64,000 nt of DNA from Microbacterium limosum (GCF_036324365.1 NZ_CP137080.1:992001-1056000); one strand, 5' to 3'; counted from the first letter of the stretch, positions 18,150-27,438 are shown. Made by a program: numbers and translations. The notes: generated by a model from the sequence alone, not told the origin.

Positions 18150-19711
18150 GCGGGTGCCGCCTCGAGGGTGCCGGAGGCGGTCAGTATCTCGGCGATGCGG
18201 GAGCGGCAGCCTCCGCATCCGGTGCCCGCGCGGGTGCAGCGTCCGATCTCGGGGACGCTGGCGCAGCCGTCGGCGATGGCGTCCTCGATGGCACCGGCCG
18301 TGACGGCGTTGCAGACGCACACGGTCGCTTCGCGCCCGGTCGCCCGCGGCGCGAGGTCCTCGACGGCGTCCAGACGCAGCAGAAGCGAACGGTCGGAGGG
18401 GAGCTCTCCTCGCCGCGTGTACAGCACACCCAGCTCGGCGGCCGTGCGCGGCATCCCGACGCTGACGAAGCCGGTCAGCACGCCGTCGCGCGTCACCATC
18501 TTCGTGTACGTGCCGTGCTCGGGATCGGCCCAGAGCGCGACGCCCGGCGCCTGCTCGCCGCGGGGGACCGGAGCGAACGGGTCGGCGCTGACATCGCCCG
18601 CCGACACGAGATCGACGCCCTCGGCCTTCAGGAGCACGACCCCCGGCGTGTCGTCGACGAAGGGTTCGACGTCGGAGCCCTCGCACTCCGCGATCAGGGC
18701 CCGCGCGAGCCATTCCGCTTGGCGCCAGCCCGGGCCGATGAGCCCCGCGGGTCCGCCGGGGACCACCTGGTCGTGCAGATGCGCGTCGGCGTCGCCGATG
18801 TGCGCGCAGTCCCCGATCGCGAGGATGTCCGGATCGGTCCATGAGCGCAGTCGGTCATCGACGAGGACGCCGCCGCCCACCCGCAGGCCCGCCTCGCCGG
18901 CGAGCTCGGCGCGGGCGGTGACACCGCACGAGAGCACCAGAAGATCGCCCTGGATGCGTTTGCCGTCGGCGCTGACGAGAGCCTCGAATCGGCGGATGCC
19001 CCGCTCGTCCGGGCGCGCCACGATCGCCTCGGCGCGGGTGTGCGGGACGACTTGTACTCCCGCGCGCTCGAGGGCGGCTCCCAGGACGGCCGCCGCCCCG
19101 CGATCGAGTTGTCGCGGCATGGGCGTGGGGCCGAAGTGGGCCACCGACGGGCGGGCGCCCGCCTGGGCGAGCAGGAGGGCCAGCTCGATGCCGAGCACCC
19201 CCGCCCCGAGAACGACGACCCGGCCGCCCTCGGCGACCACTGTGCGCACGCGCTCGGCGTCTTCGGCGGTGCGCAGGACGCACACGCCCTCGGTGAGGGT
19301 GTCGTCCAGCCCGTCGGAGGCGCCCACGATCCGCTCGAGACCGTCGAGCACGGGGACGTTGGCGCGAGCTCCCGTCGCCAGCACGAGGCGGTCGTAGACG
19401 AGACGATCGCCCGTGGAGAGGTGCACGAGGTGCGCCTCGCGGTCGATCCCGGTCGCCCGGACACCGCGCAGCACGGTGGCGCCGGCATCCGTCAGCGTGG
19501 TCGACCCGAGGAGGGTGAGGTCGTCGCGGGCGACCTCACCGGCCGCATACTCCGCCACGAGCACGCGGTTGTACGGGTCGTCCCGCTCCGCTCCGACGAC
19601 GGTCAGGGCGACCCGGCCGGCGGCGATGGCCGGAAGCATCTCCTCGGCGAATCGCGCACCGACGGGGCCGAAGCCGACGAGCACGACGCGGAGCAGGACG
19701 GGGGTGCTCAT
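18146..19711 (-). CDS. nasB: Nitrate reductase electron-transfer subunit: FAD/NAD(P)-dependent oxidoreductase with BFD [2Fe-2S] domain
   Basis: Of 521 residues, about 1-400 form a two-dinucleotide-binding flavoprotein (LVGFGPVGARFAEEM near the start, VVLGAGVLGIELALLLAQAG for NAD(P)H, DILAIGDCAHI for FAD). The C-terminus is a BFD-type [2Fe-2S] domain with a CVCNAVTAGAIEDA...C...CGGC pattern. It probably passes electrons from NAD(P)H to NasA. It overlaps nasA by 4 nt and starts 5 nt after narK stops, so the three form one unit. NirB has a similar N-terminal half, but NasB lacks the siroheme domain. Confidence 0.88.
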   Translation of the reverse strand: MSTPVLLRVVLVGFGPVGARFAEEMLPAIAAGRVALTVVGAERDDPYNRVLVAEYAAGEVARDDLTLLGSTTLTDAGATVLRGVRATGIDREAHLVHLSTGDRLVYDRLVLATGARANVPVLDGLERIVGASDGLDDTLTEGVCVLRTAEDAERVRTVVAEGGRVVVLGAGVLGIELALLLAQAGARPSVAHFGPTPMPRQLDRGAAAVLGAALERAGVQVVPHTRAEAIVARPDERGIRRFEALVSADGKRIQGDLLVLSCGVTARAELAGEAGLRVGGGVLVDDRLRSWTDPDILAIGDCAHIGDADAHLHDQVVPGGPAGLIGPGWRQAEWLARALIAECEGSDVEPFVDDTPGVVLLKAEGVDLVSAGDVSADPFAPVPRGEQAPGVALWADPEHGTYTKMVTRDGVLTGFVSVGMPRTAAELGVLYTRRGELPSDRSLLLRLDAVEDLAPRATGREATVCVCNAVTAGAIEDAIADGCASVPEIGRCTRAGTGCGGCRSRIAEILTASGTLEAAPA

Positions 19712-19716
19712 GCGGT

Positions 19717-21138
19717 TCAGATCCTCTGTCCGGCGAGCGAGCGGCGCGGGATCACATAGGCGAACACCGTGATCAGCAGCAGTGCGACATAGGCCCCGAC
19801 GAATCCGTAGAAGGCGGCCGAGTACGCGCCCGTGGCCAGCTGCGAGGCGTTCAGGATCTGCGGGATCACGAAGCCGCCGTAGGCCCCGATGGCCGAGATC
19901 AGCCCGAGCGCGGCGGCCGCCTTGCGCTGCATGCCCATGCTGCCCGACGTGGCGCCCCGCGCCAGCCCACGGGCGGCGAACACGTTGGGGATCATGCGGT
20001 ACGTCGATCCGTTGCCCACGCCGGTGGCGGCGAAGAGCACGAGGAAGCAGCCGAGGAAGAGCGGGAAGCTGCGCATCGGGAGCGTCCACACCAGGGCGAG
20101 GGCCCCGAGGGCCATGACGGCGAAGGCCGCTACCGTGATCCGGGCTCCGCCGAACCGGTCGGCCAGTTTCCCGCCGTAGGGACGCGCGAGCGATCCGACG
20201 AGCGCACCCAGGAAGGCGAGGGAGATCGCCGCCTGCCCGATCTGGAACGTGGAGAACTCGGGGAACTGGTCGGCGATGAGCTTCGGGAAGACGCTCGCGA
20301 AGCCGATGAACGAGCCGAAGGTGCCGATGTAGAGCAGCGACATCAGCCAGAGGTGCGGCTCGCGAAGCGCTGCGGCGGAGCCCGCGACGTCCGCCTTGGC
20401 ATTGGACAGGTTGTCCATGTAATGCCACGCGCCCCAGATCGCGAGGAGGATGAGGGGGATCCACATCCATCCCGCGAGCGAGATGTTCAGCGTCGCACCC
20501 GCACCGATGGTGACGGCGATCGGCACCGTGAACTGCGCCACCGACGTGCCGAGGTTGCCGCCCGCGGCGTTCAGGCCCAGGGCCCAGCCCTTCTCCTTCT
20601 GCGGGAAGAAGTAGGTGATGTTGGCCATGGAGCTGGCGAAGTTGCCGCCGCCGAACCCCGCGAGGGCCGCGACGAGCAGGAGCACGCCGAACGGGGTGTC
20701 GGGGTTGCCGACGACGAACCCCAGCAGGGTCGCGGGGATCAGCAGGAGCGCGGCCGAGACGATCGTCCAGTTGCGCCCGCCGAATCGGGCGACCATGAAG
20801 GTGTACGGGAAGCGCATCGTGGCGCCCACGAGGCTCGGCAGCGAGATGAGCCAGAACGACTGGGAGCTGGTGAGATCGAAGCCCGCGGCGGGCAGCATGA
20901 CGACGACGATGCTCCACAGCTGCCAGACGATGAAGCCGAGGAACTCGGCGAAGATCGACCAACCGAGGTTGCGCCGGGCGATGCCGCGACCCTCGCCCCG
21001 CCAGAAGTCGGCGTTCTCGGGGTCGTAGCCGTCGACCCATCGTCCGGGGCGGCGGGTGAGGCGGACGGGGGCGCTCCCCCCGGGCGCTGGGGTTCCGGCA
21101 TCGCTGCCGACGGACGAGGGCTGCACGGTCGTTGACAT
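19717..21138 (-). CDS. narK: Nitrate/nitrite transporter (NarK family MFS)
   Basis: The 473-residue membrane protein has about 12 hydrophobic segments after a 60-residue hydrophilic N-terminus. The nitrate signature is GFGGGNFASSMANITYFFP, with a second GVGNGSTYRMIP in the C-half. Both are typical of the NNP family that brings in nitrate or exports nitrite. GAGGAG at 21144-21149 fixes the ATG at 21138. It heads narK-nasB-nasA and has a GlnR-like regulatory array upstream. Confidence 0.95.
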   Translation of the reverse strand: MSTTVQPSSVGSDAGTPAPGGSAPVRLTRRPGRWVDGYDPENADFWRGEGRGIARRNLGWSIFAEFLGFIVWQLWSIVVVMLPAAGFDLTSSQSFWLISLPSLVGATMRFPYTFMVARFGGRNWTIVSAALLLIPATLLGFVVGNPDTPFGVLLLVAALAGFGGGNFASSMANITYFFPQKEKGWALGLNAAGGNLGTSVAQFTVPIAVTIGAGATLNISLAGWMWIPLILLAIWGAWHYMDNLSNAKADVAGSAAALREPHLWLMSLLYIGTFGSFIGFASVFPKLIADQFPEFSTFQIGQAAISLAFLGALVGSLARPYGGKLADRFGGARITVAAFAVMALGALALVWTLPMRSFPLFLGCFLVLFAATGVGNGSTYRMIPNVFAARGLARGATSGSMGMQRKAAAALGLISAIGAYGGFVIPQILNASQLATGAYSAAFYGFVGAYVALLLITVFAYVIPRRSLAGQRI

Positions 21139-21165
21139 CGGATCTCCTCGGATAGGCGTGATCCG

Positions 21166-21231
21166 ACGCTACGGACGCCGTGTTTCGTGCCGACTGTCGC
21201 GGGAGTTACCGCTGCGTCACTTCTGTGTCAC
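21166..21231 (-). promoter_or_regulatory. narK promoter with GlnR-like operator array
   Basis: Read on the minus strand, toward narK: GTGAC (21227-21231), n6, GTGAC (21216-21220), n6, GTAAC (21205-21209), n6, GACAG (21194-21198), n7, GAAAC (21182-21186), n9, GTAGCGT (21166-21172, containing the -10 TAGCGT). The first four half-sites recur every 11 nt, the spacing of the actinobacterial GlnR box (GTnAC-n6-GaAAC). The nirB promoter has the same layout. GlnR is known to control nitrate and nitrite assimilation in other actinobacteria. Its presence in this genome cannot be seen here. Confidence 0.65.
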
Positions 21232-21289
21232 CGAGCGGTGGACGCGAAGGTTAGGGCGCGGTCATCTGCCGGAAACATTGCCTCCGAGA

Positions 21290-22000
21290 TCACTTCGCGA
21301 GCGCGGCCGCGCCGCCCAGCTGCGCCGCCGCGGCCCGGAAGCGCTCCACGACGAGCGCCGCGATACGCAGGTCCGGTGCCAGCGGCGCCGTCACGGCGTC
21401 CGCTCCCGCCCGGCCGATCACGTCGGCGAAGTACCCGGGCGCGAGGACGTAGCTGGCCGCGATCACGCGCTCGGCGCCCGCCGCCCGTGCGCTCTCGACC
21501 GCCGCGTCGATGCGCGGGTGGGCTCCTGCGGCGAACCCGACGGTGATCGGGGCGAAGACGCACTGCGCGAGTCGGTCGGCCATCGCCTGCACGTCGATCG
21601 CGGCGGCCGGATCGCTCGATCCCGCCGCCGCGAGGACGATCGCGTCGCCGCCCTGCAGATCGGCATCGGCGAGGCGCGATTCGAGGACGAGCGCCAGGAG
21701 GTCGTGAGGTCCGAGCGCCGGCGCGGCGATGGCCCTGCCCGGGTGCGCGGCGACGGCTCGCGCGATGTCGACGCGGGTGTGGTAGCCGGTAGAGAGCAGC
21801 ACGGGAACGACCACCGCGGGGCCCTCGGCGACGGCGCGACCGACGACCTCGCCGATGGCCGGTTCCTGGACGTCGACGAACGCCTCCTCGACGCGCACGC
21901 CCGGCACCAGGGTGCGCACCTGGTCGAGGAGGGTGCTGATGGCCTGACGGCCCTCGTGCGACCGCGTGCCATGGGAGCACGCGATGAGGGTGGGTGTCAT
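21290..22000 (-). CDS. cbiX: CbiX/SirB-type sirohydrochlorin chelatase
   Basis: The 236-residue protein is a two-lobe class II chelatase. The N-lobe opens with LIACSHGTRSHEGRQAI, where the histidine is the expected metal ligand. The second conserved histidine is in VLLSTGYHTRVDIARA. Lobe two repeats the fold (IVLAAAGSSDPAA, ASYVLAPGYFADVI) with less conservation. In this setting it most likely inserts iron into sirohydrochlorin to finish siroheme for NirB. Cobalt chelation cannot be excluded from sequence. The ATG at 22000 overlaps the hemD stop (ATGA). Confidence 0.87.
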   Translation of the reverse strand: MTPTLIACSHGTRSHEGRQAISTLLDQVRTLVPGVRVEEAFVDVQEPAIGEVVGRAVAEGPAVVVPVLLSTGYHTRVDIARAVAAHPGRAIAAPALGPHDLLALVLESRLADADLQGGDAIVLAAAGSSDPAAAIDVQAMADRLAQCVFAPITVGFAAGAHPRIDAAVESARAAGAERVIAASYVLAPGYFADVIGRAGADAVTAPLAPDLRIAALVVERFRAAAAQLGGAAALAK

Positions 22001-23142
22001 GGGCGTCCCTCGGGCTCGACGACGTTGAGGCGGTAGCCGCGCTTGACCACCGTCTTGATGAGGTCGGGGGAGGCGAGCGCTTCGCGCAGCCGCGCGACCG
22101 CCATCTCGACCGCGTGCGTGTTGTGACCGGAGCGCGGCAGCGCGCCCTGCAGGCTCGCCCGCGATACGACGCCCCCTCGGGCGGCGAAGAGGGAGGCGAG
22201 TACGTCGATTCCGGTGCGCGAGAGGGGGATGTGCCGGCCGCCGCACACGGCGCCCGAACTGCGCAGCTCGAGCCGGCCCGCGACGGTCTCGAGCCCGGCG
22301 GCATGCCCGCCGCCGAAGTGCGTCACGACTCCCCGCACGAGCGATCCGAGTCGTCCGCGCTCGGCGATGAGGGGGGACAGGCCGGCGTCGACCAGCGGAC
22401 CCGCCGTGATCGGGCCGACGGCCGCCATCAGCACCCTCCCGGCCGCCCACATCCCGCGGATGTCGTCGAGCATGCCTTCGCGCCGCGCCGCGCTGATCCA
22501 TTCCTCGGCGCCGGGCGCGGAGGTGAAGAGGACGGCATCCACGTCGCCCGTGCCCGTCGCGACGACCGATCGGCGCACCGCCTCGGGGTCGGGCGGGGGA
22601 CCCCACCGGTACACCGTGAGGCTGACGACATCCGCGCCGTGTCCGGTGAAGAGCTCGTCCAGACCGTCTGCGCCGGAGCCGTGGTGCTGCACGGCGACGC
22701 GGCGTCCCGAGACGCCCTCCGCGAGCAGGAACTCGCCGAGCTCGGTGGAGGTCTCGGACTCGGCCACCCAGTCCGCGGTCAGGCCCGCCTGCTGTATCGC
22801 CCCACGTGCCTTCGGACCCCGCGCGACGATCTGAGCTCCCTCCAGGGCGCGGTGGAGCTGATCGTGCAGTCCCGCCTCGTCGGCGGCTTCCATCCAACCG
22901 CGGAACCCCACCCCCGTCGTGGCGACCACGATCTCCGGCGGTGAGGCGATGAGCTCGCGGGTGCGAGAGATGAGCGCCTCGTCGTCGATGTGCGGCACGA
23001 TCGTCAGCGCCGGCGCGTGTCGCACCTGGGCGCCGTGCCGCTCCAGCGCGGCCGCCAGTTCGCCCGAGCGCCGGTCGACGGCTATCACGATCGTGCAGCC
23101 CTCGAGGGCGGCCGACAGTGCGGGGCGGGCAGCGGATGTCAC
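21997..23142 (-). CDS. hemD: Uroporphyrinogen-III synthase fused to a winged-helix DNA-binding domain
   Basis: The protein has 381 residues. Residues 1 to about 265 form a HemD fold (CTIVIAVDRRSGELAAALERHG; VLFTSAPGAEEW; VAAVGPITAGPL-like region). Residues about 275-375 are an OmpR/PhoB-type winged helix (HIPLSRTGIDVLASLFAARGG and THAVEMAVARLREALAS...IKTVVKRGYRL). Such fusions are known in actinobacteria, near nitrite or nitrate genes. It may join tetrapyrrole supply to transcription control. There is no receiver domain. The start is the GTG at 23142, overlapping cysG by 4 nt (GTGA). Confidence 0.9.
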   Translation of the reverse strand: MTSAARPALSAALEGCTIVIAVDRRSGELAAALERHGAQVRHAPALTIVPHIDDEALISRTRELIASPPEIVVATTGVGFRGWMEAADEAGLHDQLHRALEGAQIVARGPKARGAIQQAGLTADWVAESETSTELGEFLLAEGVSGRRVAVQHHGSGADGLDELFTGHGADVVSLTVYRWGPPPDPEAVRRSVVATGTGDVDAVLFTSAPGAEEWISAARREGMLDDIRGMWAAGRVLMAAVGPITAGPLVDAGLSPLIAERGRLGSLVRGVVTHFGGGHAAGLETVAGRLELRSSGAVCGGRHIPLSRTGIDVLASLFAARGGVVSRASLQGALPRSGHNTHAVEMAVARLREALASPDLIKTVVKRGYRLNVVEPEGRP

Positions 23143-24371
23143 CGGCCGGAGCCCTCTGCCAACGACGGGTCGGGCATCAGGAGGCCGGCGCGTGCGACCT
23201 CCCCGACGACGATCACGGCGGGGTTCTGCACGCCGGCCGCGGCCGCGTCGGCGACGACACGTCCGAGCGTCGTTCGCGTCGTGCGCTGGTGAGGGGTGTG
23301 GCCGTTCTCGACCACGGCGATGGGGCGGTCTGCGGGAACTCCCGCCTGCTCGGCCGCGCGAACCAGGCGGGGGAGGGCGGCGACGCCCATCAGCACGACG
23401 GTGGTCACCGTCTCGTCGGCGAGGGCGGCGAGTGTACTCTCGCTCGTCTCGGCCTGCCCGTTGACGATGTGCACGCCGGCGGCGGTGCCGCGGTGAGTGA
23501 CGGGGATTCCCGCCGCCTGCGGCACCGAGACGACGCTGGTGAGACCGGGCACGACCTCGACGGGGATGCCGGCGGCCAGGCACGCGGCGACCTCTTCGCC
23601 GCCGCGGCCGTAGACGAACGGGTCGCCCCCCTTCAGGCGCACGACGCGCTTTCCCGCGCGCGCGTGCGCGACCAGGAGGGCGTTGATCTCGTGCTGGGGC
23701 ACGGGGTGGTGATTCGGACGCTTGCCGACGTCGATCACCTCGACATCGGGATCGAGCTCGCTCAGGACGTCGGTGGGTCCGAGGCGATCGGCGACGACGA
23801 CGTCGGCCTCGGCGAGGAGGCGACGCCCTCGCAGGGTCATGAGGTCGGTCGGGCCGGGCCCGCCGCCCACGAGGTCCACACGCCCCGCGGCTCCCGCGCG
23901 ACGCCGTCGCAGAGGCAGCCGACCATCCCTGAGCAGGGCCCCGATCGTGTCGCGCAGGCGCGCGGCGCGGCGCGGATCGACGCCCGCGTCGGAGACGACC
24001 CCGACCACGACGTCGCCCGAGCGCGCCTCGGCGGCCAGGCGTGCCGTGCCGTGCGCGCCGTCCGACGCGTTCACGCACAGGATGCGGCGTTCTTCGCAGG
24101 CCGCGGCGATGAGTGCGTCGACGCGGGGGACCCCCGTAGCGGTGTGGACCAGCCAGGCGCCGTCGACATCGGTGGTGCGGGCCGGGCGCGGCAGCCACTC
24201 GAGGGAATGGGCGTCCACGAGGTCCTGGACCTCGGGGCTCAGCAGCGGCGCCACGATGCGGACGCGCGCGCCGTCGTCGAGCAGGCGCTGCAGCCGCCGC
24301 GCGGTGACCGTGCCCCCGCCGACCATGAGCACGTCGCGGCCCGCGAGCGAGATGCCGAGCATCGTCGTCAT
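23139..24371 (-). CDS. cysG: Siroheme synthase (precorrin-2 dehydrogenase plus uroporphyrin-III C-methyltransferase)
   Basis: The 410-residue protein has two parts. Residues 1 to about 155 resemble the CysG/Met8 NAD-binding domain (GRDVLMVGGGTVTARRLQRLL; ILCVNASDG). Residues about 160-400 are the SAM methyltransferase (VDLVGGGPGPTDLMTLRG, VVRLKGGDPFVYGRGGEE, PGLTSV, TVVLMGVAALPRL). Together they turn uroporphyrinogen III into sirohydrochlorin. The dimerisation/chelatase segment of the first part looks short, fitting a separate chelatase (CbiX). The ATG overlaps the nirD stop (ATGA). Confidence 0.95.
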   Translation of the reverse strand: MTTMLGISLAGRDVLMVGGGTVTARRLQRLLDDGARVRIVAPLLSPEVQDLVDAHSLEWLPRPARTTDVDGAWLVHTATGVPRVDALIAAACEERRILCVNASDGAHGTARLAAEARSGDVVVGVVSDAGVDPRRAARLRDTIGALLRDGRLPLRRRRAGAAGRVDLVGGGPGPTDLMTLRGRRLLAEADVVVADRLGPTDVLSELDPDVEVIDVGKRPNHHPVPQHEINALLVAHARAGKRVVRLKGGDPFVYGRGGEEVAACLAAGIPVEVVPGLTSVVSVPQAAGIPVTHRGTAAGVHIVNGQAETSESTLAALADETVTTVVLMGVAALPRLVRAAEQAGVPADRPIAVVENGHTPHQRTTRTTLGRVVADAAAAGVQNPAVIVVGEVARAGLLMPDPSLAEGSGR

Positions 24372-24757
24372 GTCAGCTCCTCCGATCGGACGTAGACGTC
24401 TCCGTCCTGCACCGCGACGGGCCAGACGGCCAGCGTGCGGGGCTCCTTCCCCTGCGTGTCGAGACAGGAGCCCGTGCGTAGGTCGAACACCTGCTTGTAC
24501 ATCGGCGAGGCGACGGTGGGGGCATTCTGCCGCGTCCCGACGATACCCCGGGAGATGACGTGCGCACCGCTGTAGGGGTCATAGTTCGACACAGCGTGCA
24601 CCCGGCGCTCGTGCGTGAGGAACAGGGCGATCTGCGTGCCGCCGACGAGGGCGGCGCGCCCGCGCTCGGGTTCGAGATCGGTGAGCGCGCACACCCGCAC
24701 CCACTGCGAGCGCGGGATCGCGGCGTCGGACTCCGGCCTCGCGTCGGCGATGGTCAT
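24368..24757 (-). CDS. nirD: Nitrite reductase small subunit
   Basis: NirD (129 residues) is the Rieske-fold partner of the siroheme nitrite reductase. It shows WVRVCALTDLEPERGRAALVGG and the family stretch AVSNYDPYSGAHVISRGIVG, then YKQVFDLRTGSC. As in other NirD proteins the Rieske iron ligands are absent, so it is structural rather than redox. The ATG at 24757 overlaps the nirB stop (ATGA). Confidence 0.94.
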   Translation of the reverse strand: MTIADARPESDAAIPRSQWVRVCALTDLEPERGRAALVGGTQIALFLTHERRVHAVSNYDPYSGAHVISRGIVGTRQNAPTVASPMYKQVFDLRTGSCLDTQGKEPRTLAVWPVAVQDGDVYVRSEELT

Positions 24758-27438
24758 CGGCGCACCTCCAGGGTGGTTCCGGCGATGAGGACCCGTCCGT
24801 CCTCCCGTTCCGCCGCGGTCGCGGGACGCGGCTGCCCCCGCTCGGCCGTGTACGCGAGCGACGGGTCGGGCGTCGCGGGCGCGTTGACGAAGGAGGCGAA
24901 GCGGCGCAGCTTCTCGGGATCCGCCAGCGTCGCCTTCCACTCGTCCTCGTAGTTGGCGACGTGGGCGGCCATCGCGGCGTCGAGGTCCGCGCAGATGCCG
25001 AGGCTGTCGTCGAAGATGACGGCCCGCACCTCGTCGATGCCGCCCTCCAGGTCCTCGAACCACGGCGCGGTGCGCTGCAGGCGGTCGGCCGTGAAGATGT
25101 AGTACATCAGGAACCGGTCGATGGCCCTCAGGAGAGCGTCGTCGTCGAGCCCTTCCGCCAACAGCACCGCGTGGCGCGGCGTGAAGCCGCCGTTGCCACC
25201 GACGTACATGTTCCAGCCCGCCTCGGTGGCGATGACTCCGACGTCCTTGCCGCGCGCCTCGGCGCATTCGCGCGCGCAGCCCGAGACGCCGAGCTTGATC
25301 TTGTGAGGAGAGCGCAGGCCCCGGTAGCGCAGTTCGAGCTGCACCGCCATTCCCACCGCGTCCTGAACGCCGTACCGGCACCAGGTCGATCCCACGCACG
25401 ACTTGACCGTGCGCAGCGACTTGCCGTACGCGTGCCCGGATTCGAAGCCGGCGTCGACGAGGCGCTTCCAGATGTCGGGCAGCTGCTCGAGCCGCGCGCC
25501 GAACATGTCGATGCGCTGGCCGCCCGTGATCTTCGTGTACAGGCCGAAGTCCTTGGCCACCTGCCCGATCACGAGCAGTCCCTCGGGCGTGATCTCGCCC
25601 CCCGCGATGCGCGGGACCACCGAATAGCTGCCGTCCTTCTGCAGGTTCGCCATCACGTGGTCGTTGGTGTCCTGCAGCGTCGCGTTCTCGCCCTCGAGCA
25701 CGTGACCGCCGACGAGGGTCGAGAGGATGCTCGCGAGGGCGGGCTTGCAGATGTCGCAGCCGCGTCCCGTGCCGAAGCGCTCGATGACCGCGCTGAAGGT
25801 GCGAAGACCCGAGACGCGCACGGCGTCGAAGAGCTGACGGCGCGAGAGGTCGAAATGCTCGCAGAGCGCGCTGCTGAGGCTCGCGCCGGATTTCGCGAGC
25901 TCGGTGCCGACGAGCTTCTTGATCATGGTGACGCACGACCCGCACGCCGCGCCCGCCTTCGTGCAGGACTTCACGGCGGCGACGTCGGAGCAGCCCTCCT
26001 CCTGCACGGCGCCGCGGATGGCGCCGGCGGTGACCGAGTTGCACGAGCAGACGAGGGCCGAGTCCGGGAGGTCTCCCGTGGGCGCGGCGACCCCTCCCTC
26101 CGGCATGAGGTAGGCGGCGGGGTCGCCACCGAGAGCCCCGCCGACGAGGGGCCGGAGCGAACCGTAGGCCGAGGCGTCACCGACGAGGATGCCGCCGAGC
26201 AGCGTCTTGGCGTCGTCCGAGAGGACGAGCTTCTTGTACACCCCCGCGACGGGGTCGGCGTAGACGACGTCGAGCGCGCCGGGGGTCGTGGCGAACGCGT
26301 CGCCGAAGCTGGCCACGTCGACCCCGCTGAGCTTCAGCTTGGTGGAGAGGTCGTATCCCGGGAACGAGGCGTCGCCACCCCGCAGGCGGGTCGCGGCGAC
26401 CTCGGCCATCGCGTACCCGGGGGCGACGAGCCCCACGCACAGCCCGTCGAAGTTGGCGACCTCGCCGATCGCGAGGATGCGGTCGTCGCTCGTACGGCAT
26501 TCGGCGTCGATGAGCACGCCGCCGCGCTCGTGCACGGCGAGGCCGGCGGCGCGGGCAAGCTCGTCGCGCGGGCGCACGCCCACCGTGAAGACCACGACAT
26601 CCGTGCGCTCCCACGTGCCGTCGCGGAACTCCAGCCCCGTCACCCGGCCGTCGCGACCGGGATCGACGCGGGTCGTGATCGCGCCGGTCTTGACCCGGAT
26701 GCCGCGCGCCTCGATCAGCCGCGCGAGCGCGGCGCCCGCCGGCTGGTCGAGCTGGGCCGACATCAGCCGATCGGAGGACTGCACGACCGTGCTCTCGACA
26801 CCCAGGCCCTGCAGGGCCCCCGCCGCCTCGAGGCCGAGCAGGCCGCCGCCGATGACGGTGCCGGTGAGCGGTCGGCCGAGCTCGGCGCGCCGGGCCTCGA
26901 CGAAGCCGCGCAGGGCCTCGACGTCGTCGAGCGTGCGATAGACGAAGCATCCGTCGAGCCCGAAGCCGTCGACGGCGAGGCGGGCCGCGTACGAGCCCGT
27001 CGCCAGCACCAGGCGGTCGTAAGCGACGCGCTCGCCCGACGCGGTCGTGACCTCGCGCGCCTCGCGGTCGATCGCGGTGACGGCCGTGCCGCGCATGAAG
27101 CTCACGCGTTCGTCGTCGAGCACGGAGCGGTCGAGGGTGAGGTCTTCGGCGCTCGCACCGGCGAAATACCCGGTCAGCCCGACCCGGTCGTAGGGATGCC
27201 GGGCCTCGTCCCCGATGACGGTGACGCGCCACGGGCGATCGCCGCGCGAGAGCAGGCTCTCCACGAAGCGGTGGGCCACCATGCCCGCTCCCACCACCAC
27301 GATGTGCGTGCTGTCATCGGGGTGGGGCATGCCGTCACGGTAGCCAGGGGAGATTGCCCCGGTGTGTTCGGCAGGTTTCGGGTTCCCGACGGCGGGCGCC
27401 GGCCAGCGGGGCGCGCTGTTGTCCTCATGCGGGGTCAT
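24754..27438 (-). CDS. nirB: Assimilatory nitrite reductase [NAD(P)H], large subunit
   Basis: NirB reduces nitrite to ammonium with six electrons. Domains in order: FAD and NAD(P)H binding (HIVVVGAGMVAHRFVESLL; GTVIGGGLLGLEAAGALQG), BFD-like [2Fe-2S] (LVCSCNSVTAGAIRGAV...CTKAGAACGSC), a second CxxC (GRGCDICKPAL), ferredoxin-like half-domains, and the siroheme/[4Fe-4S] ligands CVGSTWCRYG and VSGCARECAE. The start is uncertain. The ATG at 27438 lies 8 nt after the -10 box and fits a leaderless mRNA, giving 894 residues. The family-typical start MPHPDDSTH at 27330 (858 residues) has no ribosome binding site. nirB heads the operon through cbiX. Confidence 0.96.
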   Translation of the reverse strand: MTPHEDNSAPRWPAPAVGNPKPAEHTGAISPGYRDGMPHPDDSTHIVVVGAGMVAHRFVESLLSRGDRPWRVTVIGDEARHPYDRVGLTGYFAGASAEDLTLDRSVLDDERVSFMRGTAVTAIDREAREVTTASGERVAYDRLVLATGSYAARLAVDGFGLDGCFVYRTLDDVEALRGFVEARRAELGRPLTGTVIGGGLLGLEAAGALQGLGVESTVVQSSDRLMSAQLDQPAGAALARLIEARGIRVKTGAITTRVDPGRDGRVTGLEFRDGTWERTDVVVFTVGVRPRDELARAAGLAVHERGGVLIDAECRTSDDRILAIGEVANFDGLCVGLVAPGYAMAEVAATRLRGGDASFPGYDLSTKLKLSGVDVASFGDAFATTPGALDVVYADPVAGVYKKLVLSDDAKTLLGGILVGDASAYGSLRPLVGGALGGDPAAYLMPEGGVAAPTGDLPDSALVCSCNSVTAGAIRGAVQEEGCSDVAAVKSCTKAGAACGSCVTMIKKLVGTELAKSGASLSSALCEHFDLSRRQLFDAVRVSGLRTFSAVIERFGTGRGCDICKPALASILSTLVGGHVLEGENATLQDTNDHVMANLQKDGSYSVVPRIAGGEITPEGLLVIGQVAKDFGLYTKITGGQRIDMFGARLEQLPDIWKRLVDAGFESGHAYGKSLRTVKSCVGSTWCRYGVQDAVGMAVQLELRYRGLRSPHKIKLGVSGCARECAEARGKDVGVIATEAGWNMYVGGNGGFTPRHAVLLAEGLDDDALLRAIDRFLMYYIFTADRLQRTAPWFEDLEGGIDEVRAVIFDDSLGICADLDAAMAAHVANYEDEWKATLADPEKLRRFASFVNAPATPDPSLAYTAERGQPRPATAAEREDGRVLIAGTTLEVRR

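Noticed and set aside
18150-18842. Possible larger fusion of nasA with upstream sequence
   Set aside because: The nasA frame stays open into nasB, but the ATG at 18149 with ATGA overlap and the [4Fe-4S] motif right after it show the true start.
24754-27438. Classifying nirB as sulfite reductase
   Set aside because: The FAD/NAD and BFD domains, nirD directly downstream, and narK/nasAB nearby fit nitrite reductase; no sulfate assimilation genes are present.
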